A stretch of 42,397 nt of DNA, taken from the NCBI GenBank assembly GCA_001917175.1, contig MNTV01000023.1:1-42397 (forward strand), read 5' to 3'. The stretch comes from Azospirillum sp. 51_20 (GTDB taxonomy: Bacteria > Pseudomonadota > Alphaproteobacteria > RF32 > CAG-239). The notes beneath the pieces are model-generated. The model did not search any database and had not been told where the DNA came from. It worked only from the letters and a program-made list of their open reading frames with translations. Positions 25,981 to 33,969 of the stretch are shown here, piece by piece. Position numbers and translations under genes: made by a program. How positions within the stretch are numbered: the stretch's first letter is position 1; each line of letters starts with the position of its first letter.

Positions 25981-27342
25981 ATGACAGAAAAAAACGTAAT
26001 ATTGGATATAAGCACACAGCGGCGGGCCGAGCTGGAAGTGCTGTTTCAGGAAGAGGTGCAGTTGGATATCAACGTACCTCTTTTTTATATTAAATCGGGC
26101 GAAGAGGATATAAACAACTATGTTGAGCGAACGGCAAAACCGGCGATTGATGCCTATGTCGAAGAAAAGAACGGGGCGCTTGAACAGGCTGCCCGGGACG
26201 GAGTTGAAGCGATTGGCGAGGCGCAGGAGGAGGCAAAGTCCGGGCTGGAGGTGTATGTGGACGGAACCGTTAAGCCGGTGATTGACACATATGCCGAAAC
26301 AGCGGTCAAACCGGAACTGCAGTCTTTTGCCGACGAACTTAAAGAAGCTTTTGACACCAATGCGACGGAAAAAACGGCAGCGGTCAATGCTCTGGCGGAA
26401 CAGGCGTCGGCTTCGGCGTCGTCGGCCGCGTCATCTTCGTCCGCAGCCCAAACGGCGGCTTCGGCAGCGGCAAATTCCGCAAACGAAGCGCTGAAGTCTG
26501 CCGACAATGCCGCGGCGGCAGCAAGTAATGCGGCGGATTATGCGTCGCAGGCGGAGGACAGTGCCGGTGCGGCAAAAACTTCCGAAACAAATGCCGAAAG
26601 TTCGGAAATGGCGGCGTCCGGTTCGGCAGAGACGGCCGCATCTTCGGCAGCTTCGGCTTCGGAATCGAAGGAAGCGGCGGCCGCGTCGGCAACGGCGGCT
26701 TCGGGATCGGCGGCAAGTGCGGAAGCTTTCAAGACTGCTGCGGAATCGGCCGCGACTGTCGCAAATGAAAAAGCGGCGGCGGTCTCCGAATCGGCTTTGG
26801 CGGCGGCGGAAAGCGCAACGGCAGCGGCGTCGGCGGCGGACACGGCCGAAGCATGGGCCGTCGGCAGTATAGAAGAGCGGCCGGAAGGATCGGCAAAGTA
26901 CTGGGCGGAAAAAATAAATCCGGACAACTTGGCCGATGTTGACCTGAGCAATCTGTCGTCGGCCGGCAACGCGAAACTTCCGCTGCCGTGGAGCAGTTTT
27001 CAGGCCAGGAACATGTTGGCAAACGGTTCAATTGCCAAGGATCAGGTCAGGACGTTCACTCTTAATTATTTAACCAATGATCGTTTGTACGAAGTGATCG
27101 GCAGCGTGTTTTTTACGTCAAACGGCGTTGTTACGATTCGGTGCAGTTCAAATCCTGTGATTGCTGACGCGATGGTATCTAACCCGGTTGCAGGAACTTT
27201 TATTGCGACCGACAGTTCACGCGGAGCCGGTACGTTCACCGCTTTGGTGAAAAACAAGACGATCCGTTTTTCAAATACCGGCAGCGTAACGGCAACCGGG
27301 GTTTACATCAATGTTGCCGCATTCAGGGAAGTAGGAGATTAG
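25981..27342 (+). CDS. Phage tail fibre-like protein with Ala/Ser coiled repeats
   Basis: A 453-residue protein. The N-terminal 130 residues have two similar VKPxIDTY-type segments. From about 135 to 290 it is extremely rich in Ala, Ser, Glu and Lys in heptad-like runs, as in trimeric phage fibres. AWAVGSIEERPEGSAKYWAE at 291-310 is a motif I recall from phage tail-fibre stalks. A C-terminal beta-rich domain of about 130 residues has no family I recognise and probably binds the target. GAGGTAACC precedes the ATG at 25981. The next gene is a tail-assembly chaperone, the usual phage order, yet no other phage genes lie nearby. Confidence 0.8.
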   Translation: MTEKNVILDISTQRRAELEVLFQEEVQLDINVPLFYIKSGEEDINNYVERTAKPAIDAYVEEKNGALEQAARDGVEAIGEAQEEAKSGLEVYVDGTVKPVIDTYAETAVKPELQSFADELKEAFDTNATEKTAAVNALAEQASASASSAASSSSAAQTAASAAANSANEALKSADNAAAAASNAADYASQAEDSAGAAKTSETNAESSEMAASGSAETAASSAASASESKEAAAASATAASGSAASAEAFKTAAESAATVANEKAAAVSESALAAAESATAAASAADTAEAWAVGSIEERPEGSAKYWAEKINPDNLADVDLSNLSSAGNAKLPLPWSSFQARNMLANGSIAKDQVRTFTLNYLTNDRLYEVIGSVFFTSNGVVTIRCSSNPVIADAMVSNPVAGTFIATDSSRGAGTFTALVKNKTIRFSNTGSVTATGVYINVAAFREVGD

Positions 27343-27346
27343 AAAA

Positions 27347-27715
27347 ATGTTTTACGCTTTTATAGAAGACAACAAACTGGTCGGCGCCGGCGAGTGCCGC
27401 CAATTGACGGAAGGCGTCGATAATGTGGAAATTTCGGAAGAAGTGTTCAGAAACATTGAGCGCTATGTATGGAACGGAACGGCTTTGGCCGAAGATCCGG
27501 ATTTTGAAGTTAAGCGCCGGTCTGCCGAAGTGCGGGCAGAACGGGACGAACTGCTGCTTGTGACCGACAGATATATGCTGGCCGATTTTCCGGTTGCGGA
27601 AGATGAGCGGGAACTGTACCGGCAGTATCGTCAGTATTTGCGGGATATTCCGGAAACGCCGGGGTTTCCGGATACGGAAATAATGGATTTTGCCGCCTGG
27701 CGGGAACAATCGTGA
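27347..27715 (+). CDS. Phage tail assembly chaperone-like protein
   Basis: A 122-residue protein. Its C-terminal half has the pattern of Phage_tail_APC proteins (PF16778): RAERDELLLVTDRYML, then YRQYLRDIPETPGFP and a final WREQ. Such proteins follow the tail-fibre gene in many tailed phages and help fibre assembly. It begins 4 bases after the fibre gene stop (TAGAAAAATG), with the ribosome site inside the fibre gene end (GTAGGAGA). Confidence 0.75.
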   Translation: MFYAFIEDNKLVGAGECRQLTEGVDNVEISEEVFRNIERYVWNGTALAEDPDFEVKRRSAEVRAERDELLLVTDRYMLADFPVAEDERELYRQYRQYLRDIPETPGFPDTEIMDFAAWREQS

Positions 27716-27734
27716 CGGTTGGGTGTGCGAACCG

Positions 27735-27758
27735 GCGGCAGACGTTTTCGTCTGCCGC
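27735..27758. terminator. Strong hairpin after the tail module
   Basis: Perfect 10-bp stem GCGGCAGACG/CGTCTGCCGC with a TTTT loop. There is no T-run afterwards, so termination is likely but not certain. Confidence 0.5.
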
Positions 27759-27788
27759 ACCGACTCCAGGAAAAAAGGACATGCGGTA

Positions 27789-27817
27789 TTGATTTGACGG
27801 ACGCTTTATTTTATAGT
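27789..27817 (+). promoter_or_regulatory. Promoter of the histidine phosphatase gene
   Basis: TTGATT (27789-27794) and TATAGT (27812-27817) are 17 bases apart, with a leader of about 25 bases before the TTG start at 27850. Confidence 0.5.
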
Positions 27818-27849
27818 GAAGCCGGTAAAATTTGAAAGAGGAGCGTGTT

Positions 27850-28425
27850 TTGGCAAAGGATTTTTATATTTTCCGCCACGGTGAAACGGAATTGAACCGT
27901 CGGCGGAGATGGCAGGGGTCGGGAACGGATTATGACCTGACGGAAGACGGCGTGTCGCAGGCCGAAGAACTGTCGGCAAAGCTGGCCGGCAAGGGGATTG
28001 AAGTTATTTATTCCAGTCCTTTGCTCCGAGCCCGACATACGGCGGAGATCGCCGCCCGGATGCTGAAGGTGCCGGTGAAAACGGAGGCTGATTTGCGGGA
28101 ATGTTTTTACGGCGAAGCGGAAGGGCGTCCGATTGCCGAGCTGCAAAAGGAAATGCCGGAAATTGTCAACAACTGGAGCCGTCCCGGCGGCGACCTACGC
28201 TTTCCCGGCGGCGAAAGCCGGCAGGAAGCTTTGGAACGGGTGCTGGCCGTTTTGCGCCGACTGGAAGGCGAAAGTTTTCGGACGGCGGGCGTGGCCGTTC
28301 ACGGCGGCACCATGGCGGCGATGCTCAATCATTTCGGTTATAAGTTTGACAAAATACCAAACTGCGCCGTTTTTCGGCTGCATTTTGAAAACGGTGAGGG
28401 GACGGTCGAGGGAAACCTTTTTTAG
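27850..28425 (+). CDS. Histidine phosphatase family protein
   Basis: A 191-residue cytosolic protein of the phosphoglycerate-mutase-like superfamily. The RHGE motif with the nucleophilic histidine is at 9-12 (IFRHGETELN), SSPLLRARHTAEI follows, ECFYGEAEG holds the acid residue, and VHGG near the C-terminus is the second catalytic histidine. The substrate cannot be told; alpha-ribazole-phosphatase-like and general phosphatases share this layout. The TTG at 27850 is chosen because GAGGAG lies 6 bases upstream; an in-frame TTG at 27832 lies before that site. Confidence 0.9.
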   Translation: MAKDFYIFRHGETELNRRRRWQGSGTDYDLTEDGVSQAEELSAKLAGKGIEVIYSSPLLRARHTAEIAARMLKVPVKTEADLRECFYGEAEGRPIAELQKEMPEIVNNWSRPGGDLRFPGGESRQEALERVLAVLRRLEGESFRTAGVAVHGGTMAAMLNHFGYKFDKIPNCAVFRLHFENGEGTVEGNLF

Positions 28426-28454
28426 ACCGGTGCGAAACAAGAGGGAATAAACCG

Positions 28455-28479
28455 ACACCCGCCGGCAGGCGGGTGTTTT
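28455..28479 (+). terminator. Terminator between convergent genes
   Basis: Stem ACACCCGCC/GGCGGGTGT (28455-28463 with 28468-28476), loop GGCA, then TTT. It lies between the phosphatase and the minus-strand deaminase and may serve both. Confidence 0.8.
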
Positions 28480-28503
28480 GAAATGCAGAAATAAAAACCG
28501 GCG

Positions 28504-28956
28504 CTAATACTCAATGCGGTCGGGCTTGTCTTTCCATTCACGCATGATTTCGGCGGCTTCCCTGAGGTTGATGCGATGCAGCTCAAGCGGGTCGTCGTCA
28601 TAAAAGACGCGATCGCGAAAGCCGATGTTTTCCGCGTCGAAACGGTCGGCGGCAAAATAGACTTCGGCGATGTTGGCCCATTTGCAGGCGTTAAGGCACA
28701 TCGGGCAGGGTTCGCACGAAGTGTAGAGAATGCATCCGCTCAAATCGAAGGTGCCGAGGTTGCGGCAGGCGTTGCGGATGGCGACGATTTCGCCGTGTGC
28801 CGTCGGATCGTTGTCAGGTGCGACCCGGTTATGGCCTTCGCCGACGATTTTGCCTTCGGCGTCAACGATGACGCAGCCGAACGGCGAACTGCCGCTGTCA
28901 ATTGACTGTTTGCTCAGTTCAATGGCTTTTCTCAGATTTTTTTCGTGATCTATCAT
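28504..28956 (-). CDS. Nucleoside/guanine deaminase (cytidine-deaminase fold)
   Basis: A 150-residue zinc deaminase. The zinc site is complete: His54 and catalytic Glu56 in DPTAHGEIVAI, and Cys81/Cys84 in YTSCEPCPMC. The HAE of the family is HGE here. The RNACRNLGTFDLSGCILYTS segment and the length fit the small bacterial guanine deaminase group better than tRNA adenosine deaminase TadA. The reaction would then be guanine to xanthine, but substrate is not decided by sequence alone. AAGGA lies 7 bases before the ATG. Confidence 0.85.
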   Translation of the reverse strand: MIDHEKNLRKAIELSKQSIDSGSSPFGCVIVDAEGKIVGEGHNRVAPDNDPTAHGEIVAIRNACRNLGTFDLSGCILYTSCEPCPMCLNACKWANIAEVYFAADRFDAENIGFRDRVFYDDDPLELHRINLREAAEIMREWKDKPDRIEY

Positions 28957-29047
28957 TGTTTTTCCTTCCGTTGAAACCGGAATTTACTCTAGCTCAAAAA
29001 AGGATAATGTAAAGTTTATTTTTTATTCGTTTTTTTGTCGAAAAAAC

Positions 29048-29076
29048 TTGGCTTTCGGCAAAAAATATTTTATACT
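29048..29076 (+). promoter_or_regulatory. Promoter of the HEXXH protein gene
   Basis: TTGGCT (29048-29053) and TATACT (29071-29076) are 17 bases apart; the start codon is about 16 bases past the expected transcription start. Confidence 0.65.
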
Positions 29077-29098
29077 CGCAACAGCGGCGGAGGTATGG

Positions 29099-30289
29099 AT
29101 GACAAAGGCAAAAACAAAAAGGTTTTTAATGAAGGCCGCACTGGGCGCAAGTCTGGCGGCGGGAGTTTCCCTGTTTCCGCTGATGCGGCATATTGTTAGC
29201 CGTCAGACGGCTGATTTTGACAAAATCCGGGTAACCGTCGGTACGGATACGGTTTCCAAGCAGCAGTTTTTTGAGAGGCTGAGCTATCGTGACGGCGCCT
29301 GGCGTTTTGCCGCTTCCGACGGGACTTTCGTCAATGTGGACAGTTTGGCCGATTTCAGGACCAAAGATGCTCTGCTGCATGAATATTTTTGTAAGCTTAA
29401 GCTCAAAAACAGTGTTGACACGGTTTATGTGCGCTATGCCATGGGCAGCCAAAAAAAGTATATGTCCGATATCGTGTACGGCATGGGAGCAAAGGACAGC
29501 CTGGGGTATCTTCCGTCTTTCGGCAGATATAATTACGATCGGTTGAACCTGCGTTATTTTAAAGCCGACAGCGAAGAGCTGCAAAAAGTCGTTGACGTGT
29601 ACAACGATAAGTACAATTGTACCTACCGGCACGAATATCAGCATTACCTTAACGCCGTTTCCGGAATCGGCCGCGCCGGACAAAGCTATGAAAACAAATT
29701 CGTCGAGTGTTGTCTTGACGAAGTGTCCGCCAACATTGCCCAGTTGTTGGAACAGAGAAAGCATTATCTGGAAAGCGGACGGGATTTGTCCTTTTTCACT
29801 TCCCGTTTTAAATTTTACCGGGAGGCGGTCGAGAGCGGAAAAGTTAAGCCGGCGGCGGGGATTTATTCTAAAAAAGAAGTCGAATTGATTGCCGGCGGCG
29901 TTTTTGACGCCTGGATGGCCGAAAAGTTTAACCTTTATGTCAGAAACAATACGGCACGTACGGTTCATATCTTAAGCAAAACCAATTATAACGGCGTTCA
30001 GCCCGACAGTGTTCGCCACCGGCGGTTGATGCGCGCCTGCTTTAACATCAACGGGGTTGACTTTTATCCTTACATTGCCCGGCGGGAAGCGGAGATAAAA
30101 GAAAAAATTCCCAATGACAAGCTGAAGCTTTTCCGGTTGTTGAAAAAGGAAAAATTCAAGGAAATGGGCTATTTGGAGAAGTTGGAAAAGATGCGGATTG
30201 AAGAGGGCGAGCGCGACTATAATGTTACGTTAGCCAAAAACAAGCTGTGGGCGCATGCCAAAAGACTGCTGGGCGGCAGCAGCCGCTGA
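29099..30289 (+). CDS. Predicted secreted or membrane-anchored zinc metallopeptidase, family unknown
   Basis: A 396-residue protein I cannot place in a named family. A basic N-terminus and hydrophobic stretch (about 10-28) look like a signal peptide or anchor. HEYQH at 178-182 is a perfect HEXXH zinc motif within YRHEYQHYLN, and ECCLDEVSANIAQLL at 203-217 offers a glutamate (203 or 208) as third ligand about 20-25 residues later, the gluzincin spacing. A region at 107-140 with repeated Tyr and Gly precedes it; the C-terminal 130 residues are basic and helical. GGAGG lies 5 bases before the ATG. It is monocistronic. Confidence 0.7.
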   Translation: MTKAKTKRFLMKAALGASLAAGVSLFPLMRHIVSRQTADFDKIRVTVGTDTVSKQQFFERLSYRDGAWRFAASDGTFVNVDSLADFRTKDALLHEYFCKLKLKNSVDTVYVRYAMGSQKKYMSDIVYGMGAKDSLGYLPSFGRYNYDRLNLRYFKADSEELQKVVDVYNDKYNCTYRHEYQHYLNAVSGIGRAGQSYENKFVECCLDEVSANIAQLLEQRKHYLESGRDLSFFTSRFKFYREAVESGKVKPAAGIYSKKEVELIAGGVFDAWMAEKFNLYVRNNTARTVHILSKTNYNGVQPDSVRHRRLMRACFNINGVDFYPYIARREAEIKEKIPNDKLKLFRLLKKEKFKEMGYLEKLEKMRIEEGERDYNVTLAKNKLWAHAKRLLGGSSR

Positions 30290-30342
30290 CGGGAGAAAAG
30301 TCCCGCGGTTTCCGCAAAACGTGTTTTCGGTTCGCAAAGCGG

Positions 30343-30459
30343 ATGCGGGGCAGAGGGCGGAAACTGAAGCGCGTTTTGTGCTTTTGTCGGCTGCGGTTTA
30401 ACGGCCGGTGCCGGGCAGGAACGTAAAAAAGTGGCAGGGCGTGCCGTTATGATTTTTAA
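30343..30459 (+). repeat. Direct repeat, copy 1
   Basis: About 117 bases beginning ATGCGGGGCAGAGGGCGGAA and ending GCCGTTATGATTTTTAA. It matches copy 2 closely, with one single-base deletion and two short diverged patches. Confidence 0.9.
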
Positions 30460-30465
30460 CCTATA

Positions 30466-30580
30466 ATGCGGGACAGAGGGCGGAAACTGAAGCGCGTTTT
30501 GTGCTTTTGTGGCTGCGGTTTAACGGCCGGTGCCGTACGGAAACGTAAAAAAGCGTCGGGGCGTGCCGTTATGATTTTTC
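30466..30580 (+). repeat. Direct repeat, copy 2
   Basis: Offset 123 bases from copy 1, separated by a few bases containing TATAAT (30462-30467). The two copies share long identical stretches, so the duplication is recent or kept. No coding frame runs through them. Confidence 0.9.
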
Positions 30581-30689
30581 AAAGCAGGAAAAATGCAAGC
30601 AAATAGGGGGCCGGTGTCGTTTCTGCATTTTTGAGGGCGAAAAATCTGTGTCAGATGCGCTGATCAGGAGGGGGGATAACTTTTCCCGT

Positions 30690-30965
30690 TTATCTTTTTT
30701 CTGTTTCTCCGTCCTTCCATTTTCTTTTGGCCTTTTTTCGTTTTTATTTTTTTCATCCGTCCTTCAATTTCCCCTCTCAGTCTTTTTTTGTTTCCTCTTT
30801 TTTCTGTTTCTCCGTTCTTCCATTTTCTTTTGGCCTTTTTTCGTTTTCATTTTTTTCATCCGTCCTTCAATTTCCCCTCTCAGTCTTTTTTTGTTTCCTC
30901 TTTTTTCCATTTCTCCGTTCTTCCATTTTCTTTTGGCCTTTTTTCGTTTTCATTTTTCTTCCGTA
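30690..30965 (+). repeat. 103-bp-period polypyrimidine tandem repeat (about 2.6 copies)
   Basis: Units begin at about 30701 (CTGTTTCTCCGTCCTTCC), 30804 and 30907; the spacing is 103 bases both times. The plus strand is nearly all T and C, with blocks such as CCATTTTCTTTTGGCC. Because 103 is not a multiple of 3, each unit shifts frame and all three plus frames stay open with Phe/Ser-rich peptides; this is a composition effect, not evidence of a gene. Confidence 0.95.
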
Positions 30966-31519
30966 TTTTTTGACATTTTGTTTTTAGTGCGAAAAACTCT
31001 TTTGCCGAAGTTTGTCCGAACCATGTTACCGGAGATGCTGACGGAATATTGCGTAAGCTCAATTGCTGCCCGTTTCAAAGTTAAGAGCCGTCTTTCAATA
31101 TGAGAATGTTGGAAAATGCAGAATATCGACATCGCTGCCGGGAATTTCGGTGCACAGGCTGTTATGCGGATACTATAGGAAAAAATACCGGAAGAGGGCT
31201 GAATACATTCGAAATCGGTTAAGGAGCAAAGCCAATTGAGTGTGGATTTTGATCCGTTTACGGCGAGCCGGGCAATGTTAACCCCGCCGAACCGTCATGC
31301 GCCCTTAAAGACGAAGATATTGCCGGGCGTATACGAAGCGCCTGCGTTATATGCGGAAATTCCTTTTTTTTGTAACCGGAAAACCATGTTCGGGACATGC
31401 TGTCAACTTACCGTGTCAGAGTGTCATATGTTAGTGTTTGCCGGTGTTTTGCGAGTTAATCCGCATACGAAAAACTCCGCGTTTTATGCAGGTGTCTTTT
31501 GATCAGGCGGCAGAGAAGA
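30966..31519. other. Non-coding or degraded stretch before the acetyltransferase
   Basis: No gene with family features is seen. An open frame from TTG 31236 to TGA 31502 has an AAGGAG 9 bases upstream but its 88-residue product resembles nothing I know, and another frame over 31250-31370 looks equally protein-like. It may be remnant coding DNA. Confidence 0.4.
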
Positions 31520-32158
31520 TTACGGTATAACGGCTTGGGATAGAATGTAAAATTCTTCCTGTCCGGGGCGGCATTCCTTTTCCATCTTTTCCAGTCCGGC
31601 ATCAAAGCGTTCGGCTTCCTTTTCGTCAAATGTAAAAACCGGACTGGGACGATAGACGTATTTTTTTCCGTTTTCCAAGGTTCCCGGTTTCAGCTCTTTG
31701 ATCAGCATTGCCGCCGGAAAAGTTCCGTCTTCTGTGCAGACGTTGAATTTTTTGCAGCTTTTGAAGCCCCGGCTGACGTAGTTGTTCGGGCTGCCGAAAA
31801 TGACGATGACGTCATAGCCTGCCGCCGCGGCACGTTCAAATGAATGTTCCAGCAGCTGTTTGCCGTAGCCCCGGCGTTGATGTTTGGGCAGAATGCATAC
31901 CGGTCCGAAAGTGAGAATGTTTTTTTCGTTTCCGTTTTCTTCGATCAGTTTGTTGCGGGTGTACATAATGCTGCCGATGATTTTTCCGTCAAGCTCGATG
32001 ACAAAGTCCAGCTCCGGCAGAAAGTCGGGATGAGAACGCATTATGTGAGCCAGATAATGCTCGTTGCAGCCCGGAATATACAGGTTCCAAAAAGCTTTTC
32101 TGATGACGTCTTCCACTTCGGCGCGGTCTTTTTCTTCTTCGTTTCTGATGGTAATCAT
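31520..32158 (-). CDS. GNAT-family N-acetyltransferase
   Basis: A 212-residue protein with the GNAT fold in its first 150 residues. The acetyl-CoA pyrophosphate loop is PKHQRRGYGKQLL in the expected Q/RxxGxG/A form, preceded by the strand LTFGPVCILP and followed by VIVIFGSPNNYVSRGFK. It resembles the YhbS-like branch. The C-terminal 60 residues are an extension. The substrate is unknown. Only a weak AGAAAG lies before the ATG. It is about 100 bases downstream of murA, with a hairpin between them. Confidence 0.85.
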   Translation of the reverse strand: MITIRNEEEKDRAEVEDVIRKAFWNLYIPGCNEHYLAHIMRSHPDFLPELDFVIELDGKIIGSIMYTRNKLIEENGNEKNILTFGPVCILPKHQRRGYGKQLLEHSFERAAAAGYDVIVIFGSPNNYVSRGFKSCKKFNVCTEDGTFPAAMLIKELKPGTLENGKKYVYRPSPVFTFDEKEAERFDAGLEKMEKECRPGQEEFYILSQAVIP

Positions 32159-32220
32159 GGCAGACTTTCTGTAAAATAACTTCTTGTTTTTTTATAACGC
32201 GGTTACAAAGGGCGGAAAAG

Positions 32221-32258
32221 CGGGCGGTTCTCGGGTGAAAGAAGTGCCGCCCGTCTTT
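32221..32258. terminator. Hairpin after murA
   Basis: Stem CGGGCGG/CCGCCCG (32221-32227 with 32247-32253) with a 19-base loop. T-rich bases lie on both sides, so it could stop murA transcription on the minus strand. Confidence 0.5.
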
Positions 32259-32259
32259 T

Positions 32260-33582
32260 TCAGGCCGCTTTTTTCGGCGGCGTGTCGGTTTGGTCCGGTT
32301 CTTTTATGCGGACGATGTCGGCGCCGACGCCGCGCAGTTTTTCTTCCAGTTTTTCGTAGCCGCGGTCCAAATGGTAGACCCGGTTGACGATGGTTTCACC
32401 TTCGGCAATAAGGCCGGCCAGAACCAGGGCAAACGAAGCTCTCAGGTCGGTTGCCATGACTTGGGCGCCGTACAGCTTTTTGACGCCGCGGACAATTGCC
32501 GAAGCATGGCCGTGAACATTGATGTTGGCGCCCATCCGCATCAGTTCGGGAACGTGCATGAAGCGGTTTTCAAAAATGGTTTCGGTAACCATTGACGCGC
32601 CGTCGGCCGTCAGCATCAAAGTGAGAAACTGAGCCTGAAGGTCGGTCGGAAAACCGGGATAATAGTCCGTCATTATGTCTTTGCCCTCCAGCCGGCAGTT
32701 TTCGGCGTCAATAATGATGCCGTGCGGCTTTTCTATGACTCTTACGCCCATTTCGCTTAAAATGCGGAGCGGGGTTTTCAGAGTTGCGGCCTGAGCGTTT
32801 ATCAGCTCTATTCGTCCGCGGGTGATGGCGGCGGCAACGGCGTAAGAGCCGGCTTCAATGCGGTCGGGAATTACCTTGTGAACGGTGCCGTGCAGCTCCC
32901 TGACGCCTTCGATTGTCAGAATCGGCGTGCCGATGCCCGTAATTTTTGCGCCCATGGCATTGAGCATTTCCGCCAGATTGCCGATTTCCGGTTCCATGGC
33001 GGCATTTTCAATGACCGTGGTTCCTTCGGCTAAAGCGGCTGCCATCAGAATGTTGCAGGTGGCGCCGACGGAGGCAATGTTGAAAATCAGGTGAGCGCCC
33101 TTAAGTCCGTTTTCTGCCCGGGCAATGACATAACCGTTTTTAATTTCGATCGAAGCGCCCATCTGTTCCAGCGCGGAAAGGTGGATGTCCATCGGACGGG
33201 CGCCGATGGCGCAGCCGCCGGGCAGGGACAGTTCCGCATAATGTTCTCTGGCCAGAAGCGGCCCCAGCACGTAGTAGGAAGCGCGCATTTTGCGCACGTA
33301 GTCGTACGGTGCGATCAGGCTTTTAGTTTGGGCTGTCTGGTAAGTGTACATTTTGCACGGATTGCCGTCGACTACTTCGTTACGGCTGTCAATTTGTGTG
33401 CCGAGCTGTTCCAGCAGCAGATTCATGGAGCGAATGTCGGAAAGGGAAGGCATGTTGGTCAAGGTGACGCGTTCCCGGGTGAGGAGGGAGGCGCATATCA
33501 ACGGCAGCGCCGCATTTTTGGCGCCGCTGATGTAGATTTGACCGGAGAGCCGGTGCCCGCCGTTAATCTTTAGTTTGTCCAT
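32260..33582 (-). CDS. murA: UDP-N-acetylglucosamine 1-carboxyvinyltransferase MurA
   Basis: First committed step of peptidoglycan synthesis: transfers enolpyruvate from PEP to UDP-GlcNAc in the cytosol. The 440-residue product has the KNA(A)LP substrate motif at 22-27, the catalytic Cys124 in PGGCAIGARPMDIHL (target of fosfomycin when cysteine), and the late TDYYPGFPTDLQAQ and DLRASFALVLAGLIAEG segments. It ends in a short charged tail. Its ATG lies inside the end of a small upstream gene, so translation is probably coupled. Confidence 0.97.
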   Translation of the reverse strand: MDKLKINGGHRLSGQIYISGAKNAALPLICASLLTRERVTLTNMPSLSDIRSMNLLLEQLGTQIDSRNEVVDGNPCKMYTYQTAQTKSLIAPYDYVRKMRASYYVLGPLLAREHYAELSLPGGCAIGARPMDIHLSALEQMGASIEIKNGYVIARAENGLKGAHLIFNIASVGATCNILMAAALAEGTTVIENAAMEPEIGNLAEMLNAMGAKITGIGTPILTIEGVRELHGTVHKVIPDRIEAGSYAVAAAITRGRIELINAQAATLKTPLRILSEMGVRVIEKPHGIIIDAENCRLEGKDIMTDYYPGFPTDLQAQFLTLMLTADGASMVTETIFENRFMHVPELMRMGANINVHGHASAIVRGVKKLYGAQVMATDLRASFALVLAGLIAEGETIVNRVYHLDRGYEKLEEKLRGVGADIVRIKEPDQTDTPPKKAA

Positions 33583-33718
33583 CGTCTTTTACTTTCTCTG
33601 TTTGGGATTTTTTTTGTAAGGCTTCCTGTTGCTTTTTGCGTTTTTCCAAATTTTTGCGCAAGGCTTCTGCTTCTCGCTCAAAACGCAGGTCGGACCGCCT
33701 TTTTGTTTTTTCGGTCAT
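33563..33718 (-). CDS. Small basic coiled-coil protein overlapping murA
   Basis: A 51-residue frame beginning MTEKTKRRSDLRFEREAEA and rich in Lys, Glu and Gln, predicted to be one long charged helix. It overlaps the first 20 bases of murA, in the same direction, which suggests translational coupling. AAAAGGA lies 12 bases before the ATG at 33718; an ATG at 33727 (MFHMTEK) is nearer. I do not recognise the family. The frame has no internal stop and a heptad-like pattern, supporting a real gene. Confidence 0.6.
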   Translation of the reverse strand: MTEKTKRRSDLRFEREAEALRKNLEKRKKQQEALQKKSQTEKVKDDGQTKD

Positions 33719-33835
33719 ATGAAACATAAGTCCTTTTTTTTATTTTTACCGCAACACTATAGCAGGTTTTAAAAAAGTGAATCAAGCCGCTCAGTTTTTT
33801 ATTGTGCAAAAGTGGTTTCATTTTTTATTGAAATC

Positions 33836-33852
33836 AATCCGTTATACGGATT
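33836..33852. promoter_or_regulatory. Perfect palindrome in the murA/lipoprotein divergent region
   Basis: AATCCG/CGGATT arms (33836-33841 with 33847-33852) around TTATA. It sits in the 240-base AT-rich divergent region and could be a protein-binding site. Confidence 0.35.
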
Positions 33853-33900
33853 ATTAAGCTAATAGGTGTGTTTTAATATGTTAACAATTTATAATTAGTA

Positions 33901-33929
33901 TTGATGTTTTGTTCAAAATAGATTATTAA
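33901..33929 (+). promoter_or_regulatory. Possible promoter of the small lipoprotein gene
   Basis: TTGATG (33901-33906) and TATTAA (33924-33929) are 17 bases apart, about 40 bases before the start codon. Confidence 0.35.
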
Positions 33930-33969
33930 TTGTGAAAAAATAATTTTTAGAGCAGGACTTGTGAGTATC

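Larger units (their letters stand above)
30290..30660. other. Intergenic region with a 123-bp duplication
   Basis: No gene is visible. A short inverted repeat after the stop (CGGGA/TCCCG, 30293-30306) may end the preceding transcript. Most of the stretch is made of the two repeat copies annotated separately. Confidence 0.6.

Noticed and set aside
30648..31103. Phe/Ser-rich open frames across the polypyrimidine repeat
   Set aside because: All three frames are open because the DNA lacks purines for stop codons and the repeat period shifts frame; no ribosome site or protein-like pattern supports coding.
31236..31502. An 88-codon open frame with an upstream AAGGAG
   Set aside because: The start would be TTG, the peptide shows no domain or signal pattern, and an overlapping frame looks equally plausible; treated as non-coding or degraded.
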